Shown here piece by piece: positions 1 to 7,257 of a stretch of DNA of 12,196 bases. Under the pieces are notes generated by a model that made no database searches, was not told where the DNA came from, and worked only from the letters and a program-made list of their open reading frames with translations. Made by a program: the position numbers and the translations under genes. Origin of the DNA: Candidatus Sumerlaeota bacterium. GTDB taxonomy: Bacteria > Sumerlaeota > Sumerlaeia > MWCT01. The DNA is taken from the NCBI GenBank assembly GCA_026398545.1, contig JAPLSR010000249.1:1-12196 (forward strand), read 5' to 3'. Each line of letters starts with the position of its first letter. Position 1 is the stretch's first letter.

Positions 1-624
1 TCGCAGATTGCTGATTGTTACCCGAAGGAGATGATAGATTCCTTCCGAGGATTCATCTTTGTCCCAGATTTTCTTTATCATCTGGCGATGAGTGAGGACC
101 TTGCCCTCGTTTTGAACAAACAATTTAAGAATGTCGTATTCAGTTGGGGTGAGGTGGATTGGTTCTCCCCTGACGGACACGGCGCGCCGGGAAAAATCCA
201 CGCAGAGGTCTCTTGTTTTGAAATAAGGCTCATCATCAGTGGGAACAAATCGTCGCATCACAGCCCTGAGGCGCGCCAACAGCTCCCCCATACTGAAGGG
301 TTTGGTAAGATAATCGTCGGCGCCGGCATCAAGCGCGGCGACTTTATCATTCTCATGCTCCCGGATGGAAAGAATGATAATCGGCGTCTTTATCTTCTCC
401 CGCAGCCGTCTGGTGACATCGACGCCGTCCATATCTGGAAGTCCCAGGTCGAGTATGATGACATCAGGATGGGAGGTGAAGGCAAGCATGAGGGCTTCCC
501 GGGCATTTGACGCCTCGGTTATATTGTACCCGTAAGGCGAAAGAGAAGCCTTCAGGAATCGCCTGATGGACTTTTCATCATCCACGACCAGCACCCGCAG
601 TTCCTGTTCTGTTTCGTTTGCCAT
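1..624 (-). CDS. kdpE: KdpE-like OmpR-family response regulator (C-terminus beyond the left edge)
   Basis: This is a DNA-binding response regulator, the likely partner of the kinase encoded just upstream. The frame is open from the ATG at 622-624 to the window edge, giving 208 residues. An N-terminal receiver domain (about 9-122) shows the acidic pair D15-D16, the phospho-acceptor D59 in ILDLGLPDMDG, S86 and K108 in LTKPF. A winged-helix OmpR/PhoB output domain starts near residue 137, with the typical LTPTEYDILKLF at 158-169. KdpE proteins are usually about 225-230 residues, so roughly 20 C-terminal residues, including the final wing, are missing. The start lies 5 nt after the kinase stop, and a GGAGA ribosome-binding site overlaps the kinase's end, so the two are co-expressed. 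KdpE normally activates the kdpFABC potassium-transport operon. No such genes are visible here, so the target is inferred from the family only. Confidence 0.9.
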   Translation of the reverse strand, partial: MANETEQELRVLVVDDEKSIRRFLKASLSPYGYNITEASNAREALMLAFTSHPDVIILDLGLPDMDGVDVTRRLREKIKTPIIILSIREHENDKVAALDAGADDYLTKPFSMGELLARLRAVMRRFVPTDDEPYFKTRDLCVDFSRRAVSVRGEPIHLTPTEYDILKLFVQNEGKVLTHRQMIKKIWDKDESSEGIYHLLRVTISNLR

Positions 625-629
625 GAGAG

Positions 630-2120
630 TCAGACCGTCTCCGGAAGCGTTATCGTTACAGTGGTGCCCTGCTCTCTGCCGCTTTCAATACGGATGGTTC
701 CCTTGTGCGCCTCAATGATTCCCTTGCAGATTGAGAGTCCCAGTCCCAAGCCGGGCACGTTGTGGGAATGCTCCCCGCGAAAAAATTTCCTGAATATGTG
801 CTCCATCTCCGCCGTGGGTATCCCCTTTCCGTAATCCCGGATGAGGATGTTCACGCCGGTTTCAGCGGCGCGGGCTGTGACGGATATCGGGGCATCGGCG
901 GGTGAATATTTGATGGCGTTATCCAGCACGTAGGCAAGCGCCTTCACAATCAACGACATGTCGCACGCAACTTCGGGAATCTCGCCAACAATATCCACCT
1001 GCACGGGACGCGTTCCCATCTTTTCCCTGACGTGGTCGAGAGATACGCTGATGATGTCGCGGACATCGCAAGGCTGGAGGGTTGCCCGCAGTGCGCCCGC
1101 CTCAATTCGCGTGATATCAAGAAGGTCCCCGACAATGTTATTCAGGCGAAGCGATTCTTCAAAAGCCGTTTCGATAAGCTCCCTGACTGTGGTTCGCTCT
1201 AAATGCTCCCCGTCTTCCATGAGACTGCTCAGCGTCCCCGTGATAGCCACTAAGGGCGTGCGCAGGTCGTGGGAAATCGAGTTTAAGAGGACGGTATACA
1301 GTTTATCCCTTTCGCGGAGAAGTTCCATATTGCGATTTTCTTCCAACAACCTGATGCGCTCAATCGCCAGTGCGCACTGATTTGCCATTGCGTCTAACAG
1401 AACCGATTCATCCCGCTCCATGACATCGCGCAATTCCCTGATGCGATATGAGAGAACCCCCACGGTCTGATTTCCGATTTTCAGGGGCAGGTAGCGGGCA
1501 TTTGCGGACGGAATGTGGGAAGTTCCCGCGCCGGCAGGACTGACATTCTCGACAACCCAACGGGCAATGGATTCATCGAACTCTTCGAGGGATGCCCAGG
1601 CGCCGGACACCCACTGCTTCAATGCCCCTCCCTGTTGGAGATAAATCTTTACCTTGCTTCCCGTAACCTTTTCGACATGGGCATGAATGATGTCCAGCAC
1701 ATCAGTCAGGTTCAGGGTCGTGGTCAGGTCGCGGCTGAGTCTGTAAAGGATGGCGGTTTGCGCCTCCCGCCTGCTGGCTTCTAAGGCGCGCTCCCGCAGC
1801 TTGGATGCCAGTTCGCTTATCATGACCCCTACGACGAATAGTCCGATAAACGTGAGGATATACTGCGTATTTGCCACGCTGAGTTTAAACCGGGGCGGAA
1901 TGAACAGGATATCAAAGACAAGAACGCTGATGAGAGAGGTAGCAATGGCGGGTCCTCTTCCCCACAGACTTGCCGAGATAACCACGGCAAGGAGATACAG
2001 CATGACCAGATTTGTGGGCTCGAAGTGCTTGTGAATCATCAGCCCCACGCAGGACATGAGAAAGACAACACCCATGCTAAGAAGGTAGTGCGATGTCTTT
2101 TTGATTGGAAGGCGCATCAT
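630..2120 (-). CDS. kdpD: Short KdpD-like sensor histidine kinase
   Basis: This is a membrane histidine kinase of 496 residues. Residues about 12-105 form four closely spaced hydrophobic segments of the DUF4118/KdpD transmembrane type. A GAF-like region (about 120-255) follows, then the HisKA dimerisation domain with phospho-acceptor H284 in SHDLRTPL, and the ATPase domain with N401 in the N box, DYGKGIP at 429-435 and GLGLGLS at 457-463. Full KdpD proteins have about 890 residues and begin with a KdpD sensor domain and a Usp domain; both are absent. No in-frame ATG or GTG lies immediately upstream, so the short form appears genuine. The start has only a weak ribosome-binding site. The product should phosphorylate the regulator encoded 5 nt downstream. 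Whether it senses potassium is uncertain without the N-terminal input domains. Confidence 0.9.
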   Translation of the reverse strand: MMRLPIKKTSHYLLSMGVVFLMSCVGLMIHKHFEPTNLVMLYLLAVVISASLWGRGPAIATSLISVLVFDILFIPPRFKLSVANTQYILTFIGLFVVGVMISELASKLRERALEASRREAQTAILYRLSRDLTTTLNLTDVLDIIHAHVEKVTGSKVKIYLQQGGALKQWVSGAWASLEEFDESIARWVVENVSPAGAGTSHIPSANARYLPLKIGNQTVGVLSYRIRELRDVMERDESVLLDAMANQCALAIERIRLLEENRNMELLRERDKLYTVLLNSISHDLRTPLVAITGTLSSLMEDGEHLERTTVRELIETAFEESLRLNNIVGDLLDITRIEAGALRATLQPCDVRDIISVSLDHVREKMGTRPVQVDIVGEIPEVACDMSLIVKALAYVLDNAIKYSPADAPISVTARAAETGVNILIRDYGKGIPTAEMEHIFRKFFRGEHSHNVPGLGLGLSICKGIIEAHKGTIRIESGREQGTTVTITLPETV

Positions 2121-2150
2121 AGAGGCATCAACAGGCGAAAGAAGAATATG

Positions 2151-2168
2151 AAACGGAAAACACCGTTT
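2151..2168 (-). promoter_or_regulatory. Inverted repeat in the kdpD leader
   Basis: The arms AAACGG and CCGTTT are perfect complements (6 bp) separated by a 6-nt loop, about 31-48 nt before the kdpD start. The mRNA could fold here. There is no T-tract, so a terminator is unlikely. It may be a protein-binding site or chance. Confidence 0.25.
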
Positions 2169-2197
2169 CCGGCGAAGATTTTGTCAAAGTTCTAAAA

Positions 2198-2226
2198 TTA
2201 TAATTACGAAATATATGGCTTGTCTT
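2198..2226 (-). promoter_or_regulatory. Predicted sigma70-type promoter of kdpDE
   Basis: On the minus strand, AAGACA (2226-2221, four of six consensus positions) is followed by a 17-nt spacer and a perfect TATAAT (2203-2198). Transcription would start near 2191, leaving a leader of about 70 nt before kdpD. Two direct copies of TTCTTGAAG (2224-2232 and 2242-2250) overlap and precede the -35 box. The rest of the 213-nt gap between the two kinase genes holds an eight-G run at 2263-2270 and no recognisable gene. Confidence 0.45.
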
Positions 2227-2333
2227 CAAGAACAAAATACCCTTCAAGAAACTCAAGACAGTGGGGGGGGCATTTATGATAAGTAAGCGTCAAGGAATTA
2301 ATTTCTACCTTGGGGGGATGAAAGACATCCGAA

Positions 2334-5327
2334 CTATCCGGATGCTCCAATGGCCTCTCGAACCTTTGCGATGAGCACTGAGGCGCGATATGGCTTCTGT
2401 AGAAACCCCGCAAGTCCCTTGCCGGAAAAACGGCTCACAACCTCCTTCTCGCTGTATCCACTTGTGAGGATAACGCGAACATTCTCCTTTATCTGGCGGA
2501 GCTCGCGGAAGGTCGCCTCGCCGTCCATATAAGGCATGGTAAGGTCAAGAATCACACACGCGACCCTGTCGAGCTCCTTTCTAAAGATTTCAAGCCCCTC
2601 ATGGCCGTCAGATGCGGTGAGGACATCAAATCCCGCCTTTTCCAGCATGATTTTCCCAACGGTGCGGACAGTGTCCTCGTCATCTATCAGAAGAATGGTG
2701 CCGACGCCTTGCCACTCCTGCAGGGACTCATCGGCAACCGTGGTGGATGGCGCAGTTGACTCAAGCGCCGGAAACAGGACCTTGATTGTTGTTCCCCGAC
2801 CCGGTTCACTGTAAACCTTGATAGCCCCCTTGTGTCCGCGGGCAATACCCAGAACGGCGGGAAGACCCAGCCCACGTCCGGTGAACTTGGTTGTGAAGAA
2901 GGGGTCGAAAATTCTATCCCGTATCTCCCTCTCCATTCCACATCCTGTGTCTGCCACTTCAAGATAGACATAAACCCCATCCGGCAGTTTTTCATCCAGA
3001 AATGTTCCGCTGAGGTAAGCCTGGTTGCATTCCATGGCTCCGGTTGTGATATTAATCACGCCGCTCTTATCGCCAATCGCCTCCGAGGCGTTTGTGACAA
3101 GATTCATGATTATCTGACTTAACTGTGAGGCATCTCCCTCAATCAGGGGGAGGTTCTGCGCAAGATTGAACTTCAGCACGATCTTTTTGAAAATGGAGAC
3201 CTCAAGGAGATGGAACATCTCCTCAATAATCTCATTGAGGTTGACAGGCTCAATGACAAATCTCCCCTTGCCGGAGTATGCGAGCATCTGTTTGCAGAGC
3301 TCTGCCGAGCGTTTTGCTGCCGCCTCAAGTCCCTTGATGTTATTGTAAGCGGGGGAGATGGGTGAGATTGCATCAAGCGCCAGTTCGGCATGACCTAAAA
3401 TGCCCATGAGAAGGTTATTGAAATCGTGAGCAATTCCACCTGCAAGGATGCCGAGGCTTTCCAGCTTCTGCGCATTTTGAATCTGCGCCTCCAGTCTGCG
3501 CCTGTCCTCTTCCGCATGAACACGCAACAGGGCGCCGGAACACTGGGCGGCGAAGGTCTCAAGAATCTCAAGGTCTCTCTCCCCGTATTTCCCCTTTGTG
3601 TAACTCTGAACAGTAATTACACCGATGGAGCGCTCCCCCCAGCGAACCGGCGAGAACATGAGGGAAAGGGAGCGTCGTTCCTTTTCCCCCACAGGAATGA
3701 ACCCTTCGGCGTTGGTATCATCTATCCTGTTAAAAAGAGTGGCTTTGCCGGTATAGGCTCTGCTTTTTTTTAGAACCTCCAGAGAAAGATTAATTGGGAG
3801 CGTTTCCACCGGCGCGGATGCCCCCAGAGGAGTGTCCTCACTATAAATCCCTTCAGAGAACCTTTTCACCTCATTATAAAGGTAAAGACTGAAGAAATCA
3901 TGCCCGAACAGACAATGGGACTCCTCTGCGATTACCTTACCCACGTCCCTCATGCTGACTGCCTCTGTCAGACGTTGCGAAAGCCGGCGGAGGGATTCCC
4001 GCACCTCCTCAGCCCTTTTCCGTTCTGTAATATCCATGAAGATGCTGACACCCGCAATGATTTCCCCCGCGGCGTTGCGGATTGGGGCGGCATTGGTCAG
4101 AACCCAGTATTCCTTGCCACCCGCATGGCGAACCTTCCACTCTACATTCTTTGCGGTATTCCCCTGAGTGATTGCTTGAACAATGGGAATGTCCTCAATT
4201 TTGTATGGCGTGCCGTCGGGATGAAAACCCTGCCACTCTGGGCTGGAATGGAGGAGGGAATTCCCAACTATGGATGTCTTTGTCTCCCCAAATATTTCCT
4301 CCGCCTCAGAATTGACAAGGCGGTATTTCACATCCGGGGCGTCGGCAATGATAATGCCAACGGGGGTTTGCTCGATAGAGGCAAGAAGCAGGTTCTGCAC
4401 ATCTGCAAGCGCTTCCTCCGCGCGTTTCCGCTCCTTGAGTTCCCTGCGAATCTCCGCCGTCCTCTGCCTGATAAGTCTCCTCAGAAACAAAGACCACAGA
4501 TAACTTGCCACAAGTAACGTAAGCAATACTGCCAGAAGAATTGCAAAGTTTCTGATAATTCTGTAATAGGATTTTCTTTCATAGACTGCGAACCACTTCT
4601 CATAAATCTCTTTGTATTTGCCCGAGGCTTTCAGGATATTCAGCCCCTCATTCAGTTTATGGATGAGCGCGGTGTCTCCCTTTTTCACGGCAATGCAATA
4701 TGGCATTGTATGGATGTCTTCCCCGACATGCCTGATATTTTTCAGCCTTAACTTTTCAATAAAATAAAACCCCTGGATTTTGGAGAGGACGGCTCCGTCA
4801 TGCCTCCCTGAGGCAAGAAGCGTCAGCGCCTCTTCAGGATCCCTGACAGGAACAATGCGCCCCACGCGCCCCTCCCTTTCCAGTATCTCCTGCATCACGC
4901 CGCCACCCCGAACCATTATCTCTTTCCCGCGTGTATCGGCGTATGAATGGATGGGAGAGCCCTTTCTTACGAACAATCCGAAGGAATCCTCGGCATACGG
5001 CGTGGAAAAATCATATCTATCCAGCCTCTCCTTTATGAATACCATCCCCGCAATGGCATGAATGCGCCCGTTCTTCAAATCATCCATCGCATCCCGCCAT
5101 GTGGTGAGACTGAATTCCACCTTGAGACCTATGACATTGGCGACCTCTCGCATTATATCAATATTAAAACCGGCGGGGTTCCCGTTATCAAGGAACTGGT
5201 AAGGTGGAAAATTGCGGTCACCGCCCACGATGATTGAGGCTATTTCCTTTTCATCTCCATAAACGGCGCCTGTCAACATCAGGACCGCAAGGAAAAGAAG
5301 CATCCTGCGGAATAATTTTAATCCCAC
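2334..5327 (-). CDS. Hybrid sensor kinase: periplasmic binding domain, PAS, GAF, kinase, receiver
   Basis: This is a 997-residue membrane hybrid histidine kinase. In order it has a signal peptide (1-24), a family 3 solute-binding domain (about 31-250, as in amino-acid-binding proteins and BvgS-type sensors), one membrane segment (about 261-284), a coiled linker, a PAS domain (about 305-440), a GAF domain (about 450-605), HisKA with H634 in GIAHDFNNLL, an ATPase domain (N742/N746, DTGCGM at 793-798, GRGLGL at 817-822) and a C-terminal receiver with D882/D883, phospho-acceptor D928 and K978. All catalytic residues are present. The start is GTG at 5325-5327, supported by AAGGGGG upstream; an internal ATG at codon 9 lies within the signal peptide. 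The protein probably reads a small periplasmic ligand. The terminal receiver has no output domain, so phosphate presumably passes to an HPt protein or back to the kinase. No dedicated partner regulator is adjacent. The ligand is unknown. Confidence 0.93.
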   Translation of the reverse strand: MGLKLFRRMLLFLAVLMLTGAVYGDEKEIASIIVGGDRNFPPYQFLDNGNPAGFNIDIMREVANVIGLKVEFSLTTWRDAMDDLKNGRIHAIAGMVFIKERLDRYDFSTPYAEDSFGLFVRKGSPIHSYADTRGKEIMVRGGGVMQEILEREGRVGRIVPVRDPEEALTLLASGRHDGAVLSKIQGFYFIEKLRLKNIRHVGEDIHTMPYCIAVKKGDTALIHKLNEGLNILKASGKYKEIYEKWFAVYERKSYYRIIRNFAILLAVLLTLLVASYLWSLFLRRLIRQRTAEIRRELKERKRAEEALADVQNLLLASIEQTPVGIIIADAPDVKYRLVNSEAEEIFGETKTSIVGNSLLHSSPEWQGFHPDGTPYKIEDIPIVQAITQGNTAKNVEWKVRHAGGKEYWVLTNAAPIRNAAGEIIAGVSIFMDITERKRAEEVRESLRRLSQRLTEAVSMRDVGKVIAEESHCLFGHDFFSLYLYNEVKRFSEGIYSEDTPLGASAPVETLPINLSLEVLKKSRAYTGKATLFNRIDDTNAEGFIPVGEKERRSLSLMFSPVRWGERSIGVITVQSYTKGKYGERDLEILETFAAQCSGALLRVHAEEDRRRLEAQIQNAQKLESLGILAGGIAHDFNNLLMGILGHAELALDAISPISPAYNNIKGLEAAAKRSAELCKQMLAYSGKGRFVIEPVNLNEIIEEMFHLLEVSIFKKIVLKFNLAQNLPLIEGDASQLSQIIMNLVTNASEAIGDKSGVINITTGAMECNQAYLSGTFLDEKLPDGVYVYLEVADTGCGMEREIRDRIFDPFFTTKFTGRGLGLPAVLGIARGHKGAIKVYSEPGRGTTIKVLFPALESTAPSTTVADESLQEWQGVGTILLIDDEDTVRTVGKIMLEKAGFDVLTASDGHEGLEIFRKELDRVACVILDLTMPYMDGEATFRELRQIKENVRVILTSGYSEKEVVSRFSGKGLAGFLQKPYRASVLIAKVREAIGASG

Positions 5328-5387
5328 AATTTTATCCCCCTTGCAACACGTGAAAAAGCACTGAATAACCTGAAATTTCTTGAAATT

Positions 5388-5416
5388 TAAATATTTCGTT
5401 CTGAAGTACTTGTCAA
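5388..5416 (-). promoter_or_regulatory. Predicted promoter of the hybrid kinase gene
   Basis: A consensus -35 TTGACA (5416-5411) is followed by a 17-nt spacer and TATTTA (5393-5388), a weaker -10 box matching three of six positions. The predicted start lies about 55 nt before the GTG start codon. It sits between the DUF296 remnant and the kinase gene, so the kinase is probably transcribed independently of the leucine operon to its right. Confidence 0.45.
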
Positions 5417-5443
5417 CAACAATATTTCATGGCGGGATGACAG

Positions 5444-5530
5444 TTATTTTTCCTTAGTTGGAACACCAGGCATCAGGAGGGCAAATCCGGTCTCCGCATC
5501 TTTAAGACGTGTAGCCCGGACGCAGGCAGC
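5444..5530 (-). pseudogene. 3'-terminal remnant of a DUF296/PPC gene
   Basis: Read on the minus strand, this stretch encodes RATRLKDAETGFALL and then MPGVPTKEK with a TAA stop at 5444-5446. Its first part matches the end of the intact DUF296 gene at 6712-7152. Positions 5475-5530 align with 6722-6778 at 50 of 57 columns, including 26 identical bases (5475-5500 and 6722-6747). Four of the first five codon changes are synonymous (Lys, Thr, Ala, Arg), so both copies evolved as protein-coding sequence before one was lost. A one-base deletion breaks the frame further upstream and a TGA follows at 5534-5536, so no domain remains. Its tail after ALL differs from that of the intact copy (QI and stop) and may preserve the ancestral gene end. 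Confidence 0.75.
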
Positions 5531-5533
5531 AAA

Positions 5534-5737
5534 TCATGATGCGCCCGACCGAGTTGTGATCTGCATATTTATTGATAAAACATTTTCGCCAAGAGGAGGA
5601 GAAAGGGTATACTTAGGTTTCAACACAATCCCTGCAATTTGAAGCTGAGCTTCTATATTCTCAAATTCTTCAATTATCTTTTTATCCAGCGATGTATTTT
5701 CTATTAAAACTTCTTTTGGCAATATAGATTTTTTCAT
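5534..5737 (-). CDS. Small protein of unknown function, downstream of the SDH_sah-type protease
   Basis: I do not recognise this 67-residue protein. An upstream in-frame ATG at 5759-5761 would give 75 residues, but the ATG at 5735-5737 is preceded at normal spacing by GAGGTGG, so the shorter form (MKKSILPKEV…) is preferred. It is soluble and mostly polar, with an acidic helical stretch (about 18-32) followed by a probably extended C-terminal half. There are no cysteines, membrane segments or catalytic signatures. It starts 14 nt after the protease stop, so the two are almost certainly co-transcribed. It shares the AT-rich codon use of the protease and differs from the flanking genes. Its last codons abut the DUF296 remnant, so the natural C-terminus may have been altered at that junction. 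It could be a substrate, adaptor or regulator of the protease; this is inferred only from position. Confidence 0.6.
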   Translation of the reverse strand: MKKSILPKEVLIENTSLDKKIIEEFENIEAQLQIAGIVLKPKYTLSPPLGENVLSINMQITTRSGAS

Positions 5738-5751
5738 AAATACCACCTCAT

Positions 5752-6600
5752 TTAGAAACATTCTTTTGTATGCACGAATGAATATATCGAATTTCGTATC
5801 ATATAGTTTCTGAGCAACTCGAAATAATCTTTGACCTTAGAAGAAAATACAGGATTTTCACCTATATCATCAATTTTTAATTTTAACTCTTTTCGCAATG
5901 TTTCCATATTTATTCCGCGCCCATGTGAATGCCATTTCTCATTATCACTCAAAACATCTGCAATTTCCTTGGCTCTTTTTTCTTTCGTTTGAGTGGTTAC
6001 TGGTGCTCCGCTGGTCTCGGTTTTAGTCCAATTCTTGAATTTGTATGTAGAAAGCCACTTCCGTAACAAATCAATTGATAACTCCCGTGCCTGTTCAAAT
6101 TGATGAAGTTCCCCAAGATCGAGTTTACTAAGAAGGGCATATTCTGCAGTTGTAAGATTTCCTTCTTTGGCTTTCTCATTTAATCGATTAAATTGATTTA
6201 AATAAGACAACGCTGGCACTAATTTACCTTCTTTCTCTATCTGGGGATCAATTGGACCGAGACATGAAAAATAATCCATCATAATTCTGTCACCAGACAT
6301 CACGAACACGGTTCCAGCGGACATGGCTCTATCAGGAACTATAAATATTACCTCTTTGTAGTGAAAACGTATTGTGTTTACCATTCTTTCGGCCACTTCA
6401 ACAATGCCTCCAGGCGTGTCGAGAATTATGGTCAAACTATTCCGTTTAGAATGATTTAGTTCAATTGCCATTCTTAAAAGGTTATCAATACCATATATCA
6501 AAGGGCTAATTATCGCCATAAAATCACTATTCATCATTTTTTCAAGATTATCCAAATGTTCTGAAAGTTTCTGCTTTATAAGTTGATCTAATGGCTGCAT
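5752..6600 (-). CDS. ClpP-fold serine protease of the SDH_sah type
   Basis: This 282-residue protein belongs to the ClpP/crotonase-fold proteases, closest to the serine dehydrogenase proteinase (SDH_sah, PF01972) group. Seen in the sequence are LDTPGG (60-65, oxyanion-hole glycines), AMSAGT with the presumed nucleophile S94, the LGPIDPQ motif (114-120) typical of the family, and WHSHGRGI (223-230), where H224 or H226 may serve in catalysis or structure. A helical region with a Lys/Glu-rich stretch lies between about 140 and 215. There is no signal peptide or membrane anchor, so it is probably cytoplasmic, whereas many relatives are membrane-tethered. No ATPase partner is nearby. The start is preceded by AAGGGAA. 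The gene is clearly AT-rich compared with its neighbours, and the islet is bounded by duplicated DUF296 ends, which suggests horizontal acquisition. Its substrate is unknown. Confidence 0.8.
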   Translation of the reverse strand: MQPLDQLIKQKLSEHLDNLEKMMNSDFMAIISPLIYGIDNLLRMAIELNHSKRNSLTIILDTPGGIVEVAERMVNTIRFHYKEVIFIVPDRAMSAGTVFVMSGDRIMMDYFSCLGPIDPQIEKEGKLVPALSYLNQFNRLNEKAKEGNLTTAEYALLSKLDLGELHQFEQARELSIDLLRKWLSTYKFKNWTKTETSGAPVTTQTKEKRAKEIADVLSDNEKWHSHGRGINMETLRKELKLKIDDIGENPVFSSKVKDYFELLRNYMIRNSIYSFVHTKECF

Positions 6601-6633
6601 TCTTCAAGTTCCCTTATAATATAAAACAATACA

Positions 6634-6662
6634 CATATAATATTCTCTAACCGCTTATACAA
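6634..6662 (-). promoter_or_regulatory. Possible promoter of the protease and small-gene pair
   Basis: TTGTAT (6662-6657), a 17-nt spacer and TATATG (6639-6634) lie in the AT-rich stretch upstream of the protease. Both boxes are imperfect and AT-rich DNA produces such matches easily. If real, the pair has its own promoter and need not rely on the T-box-controlled leucine transcript. Confidence 0.3.
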
Positions 6663-6711
6663 GTAAAAAATGATTATGAAATGCTTACTTCTCGAGTATT
6701 ATTAATAAAAC

Positions 6712-7152
6712 TCAAATCTGAAGGAGGGCAAATCCGGTCTCCGCATCCTTAAGACGCGTCGCGCGGATGCCAAGCAGCTCATAAAGAATCACCTCACCCA
6801 CCACCCATGTCTTGACGCCGGGGCGCAGACATCCCGTCATGGTCTGCCCCGACCTCCCCAGGGCGGCATGGATGTGAAGAACGGGTTTCCCGTCCTCTGC
6901 CGGTGCGATGATGCCTACCCCCGCCACCTCGTGCGCACCGTCAAGAGGGAGAAGCATGGGTTCGGGCGGGCGCTCATCAGAGTTTCGGGGTCCCACGACA
7001 ATGCTTCCCTCCCCGATGCCGCCCACAAGTATGACCTGTCCATGCGTGACGCCTTTTTCCTCGGCAAAATGTTCGATGCAGTCTGGGATTTTATCGCCAT
7101 CCTCAAGGCGTATGACAAAAACACGCCCAATCTTACCCTCGGTTGCCTTCAT
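6712..7152 (-). CDS. DUF296/PPC-domain protein at the end of the leucine operon
   Basis: This 146-residue protein is a single PPC (plant and prokaryote conserved, DUF296, PF03479) domain. Such stand-alone bacterial proteins form trimers and lack the AT-hook of the plant homologues; their function is mostly unknown. Visible family features are the N-terminal FVIRLEDGDKI, the central GGIGEGSI (44-51) and LHIHAALGR, with H93 and H95 in the metal-site position. The usual GGHL motif reads TGCL here, so C108 replaces the third histidine. The ATG has a strong ribosome-binding site (GGGGGAAG). It follows leuD after a 97-nt repeat-bearing spacer and probably shares its transcript. Its last codons are duplicated at 5475-5530, on the far side of the protease islet, so the QI ending may be secondary. 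Confidence 0.85.
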   Translation of the reverse strand: MKATEGKIGRVFVIRLEDGDKIPDCIEHFAEEKGVTHGQVILVGGIGEGSIVVGPRNSDERPPEPMLLPLDGAHEVAGVGIIAPAEDGKPVLHIHAALGRSGQTMTGCLRPGVKTWVVGEVILYELLGIRATRLKDAETGFALLQI

Positions 7153-7175
7153 TTATCTTCCCCCTTTGGATTTGA

Positions 7176-7215
7176 GAATCGGAGAAACGGTGAATCGGAG
7201 AATTGGAGAATTTTT
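7176..7215 (+). repeat. Tandem array with 8-nt period (five units)
   Basis: Successive octamers read GAATCGGA, GAAACGGT, GAATCGGA, GAATTGGA and a degenerate GAATTTTT. The array fills much of the spacer between leuD and the DUF296 gene. A related array of the same period lies at 11334-11365 before leuA. It has no coding potential of note. Confidence 0.7.
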
Positions 7216-7229
7216 AAAAAAATTTCGGT

Positions 7230-7257
7230 AATAATTATCCATTATCAATTGTCAATT
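7230..7257 (-). repeat. Tandem array with 7-nt period (four units)
   Basis: On the minus strand the heptamers are AATTGAC, AATTGAT, AATGGAT and AATTATT. The first unit contains the last codon and the TGA stop of leuD, so the array begins exactly at the end of that gene. It is separated by 14 nt from the octamer array. Confidence 0.6.

Noticed and set aside
31..510. Plus-strand open frame of 159 codons antisense to kdpE
   Set aside because: It lies within the receiver and DNA-binding coding region, whose minus-strand protein is unmistakable; the plus-strand product has no recognisable motif.
3900..4517. Plus-strand open frame of 205 codons inside the hybrid kinase gene
   Set aside because: The opposite strand encodes well-formed PAS and linker sequence. 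The plus frame has a Cys/Leu/Pro-rich non-protein-like composition and is a shadow.
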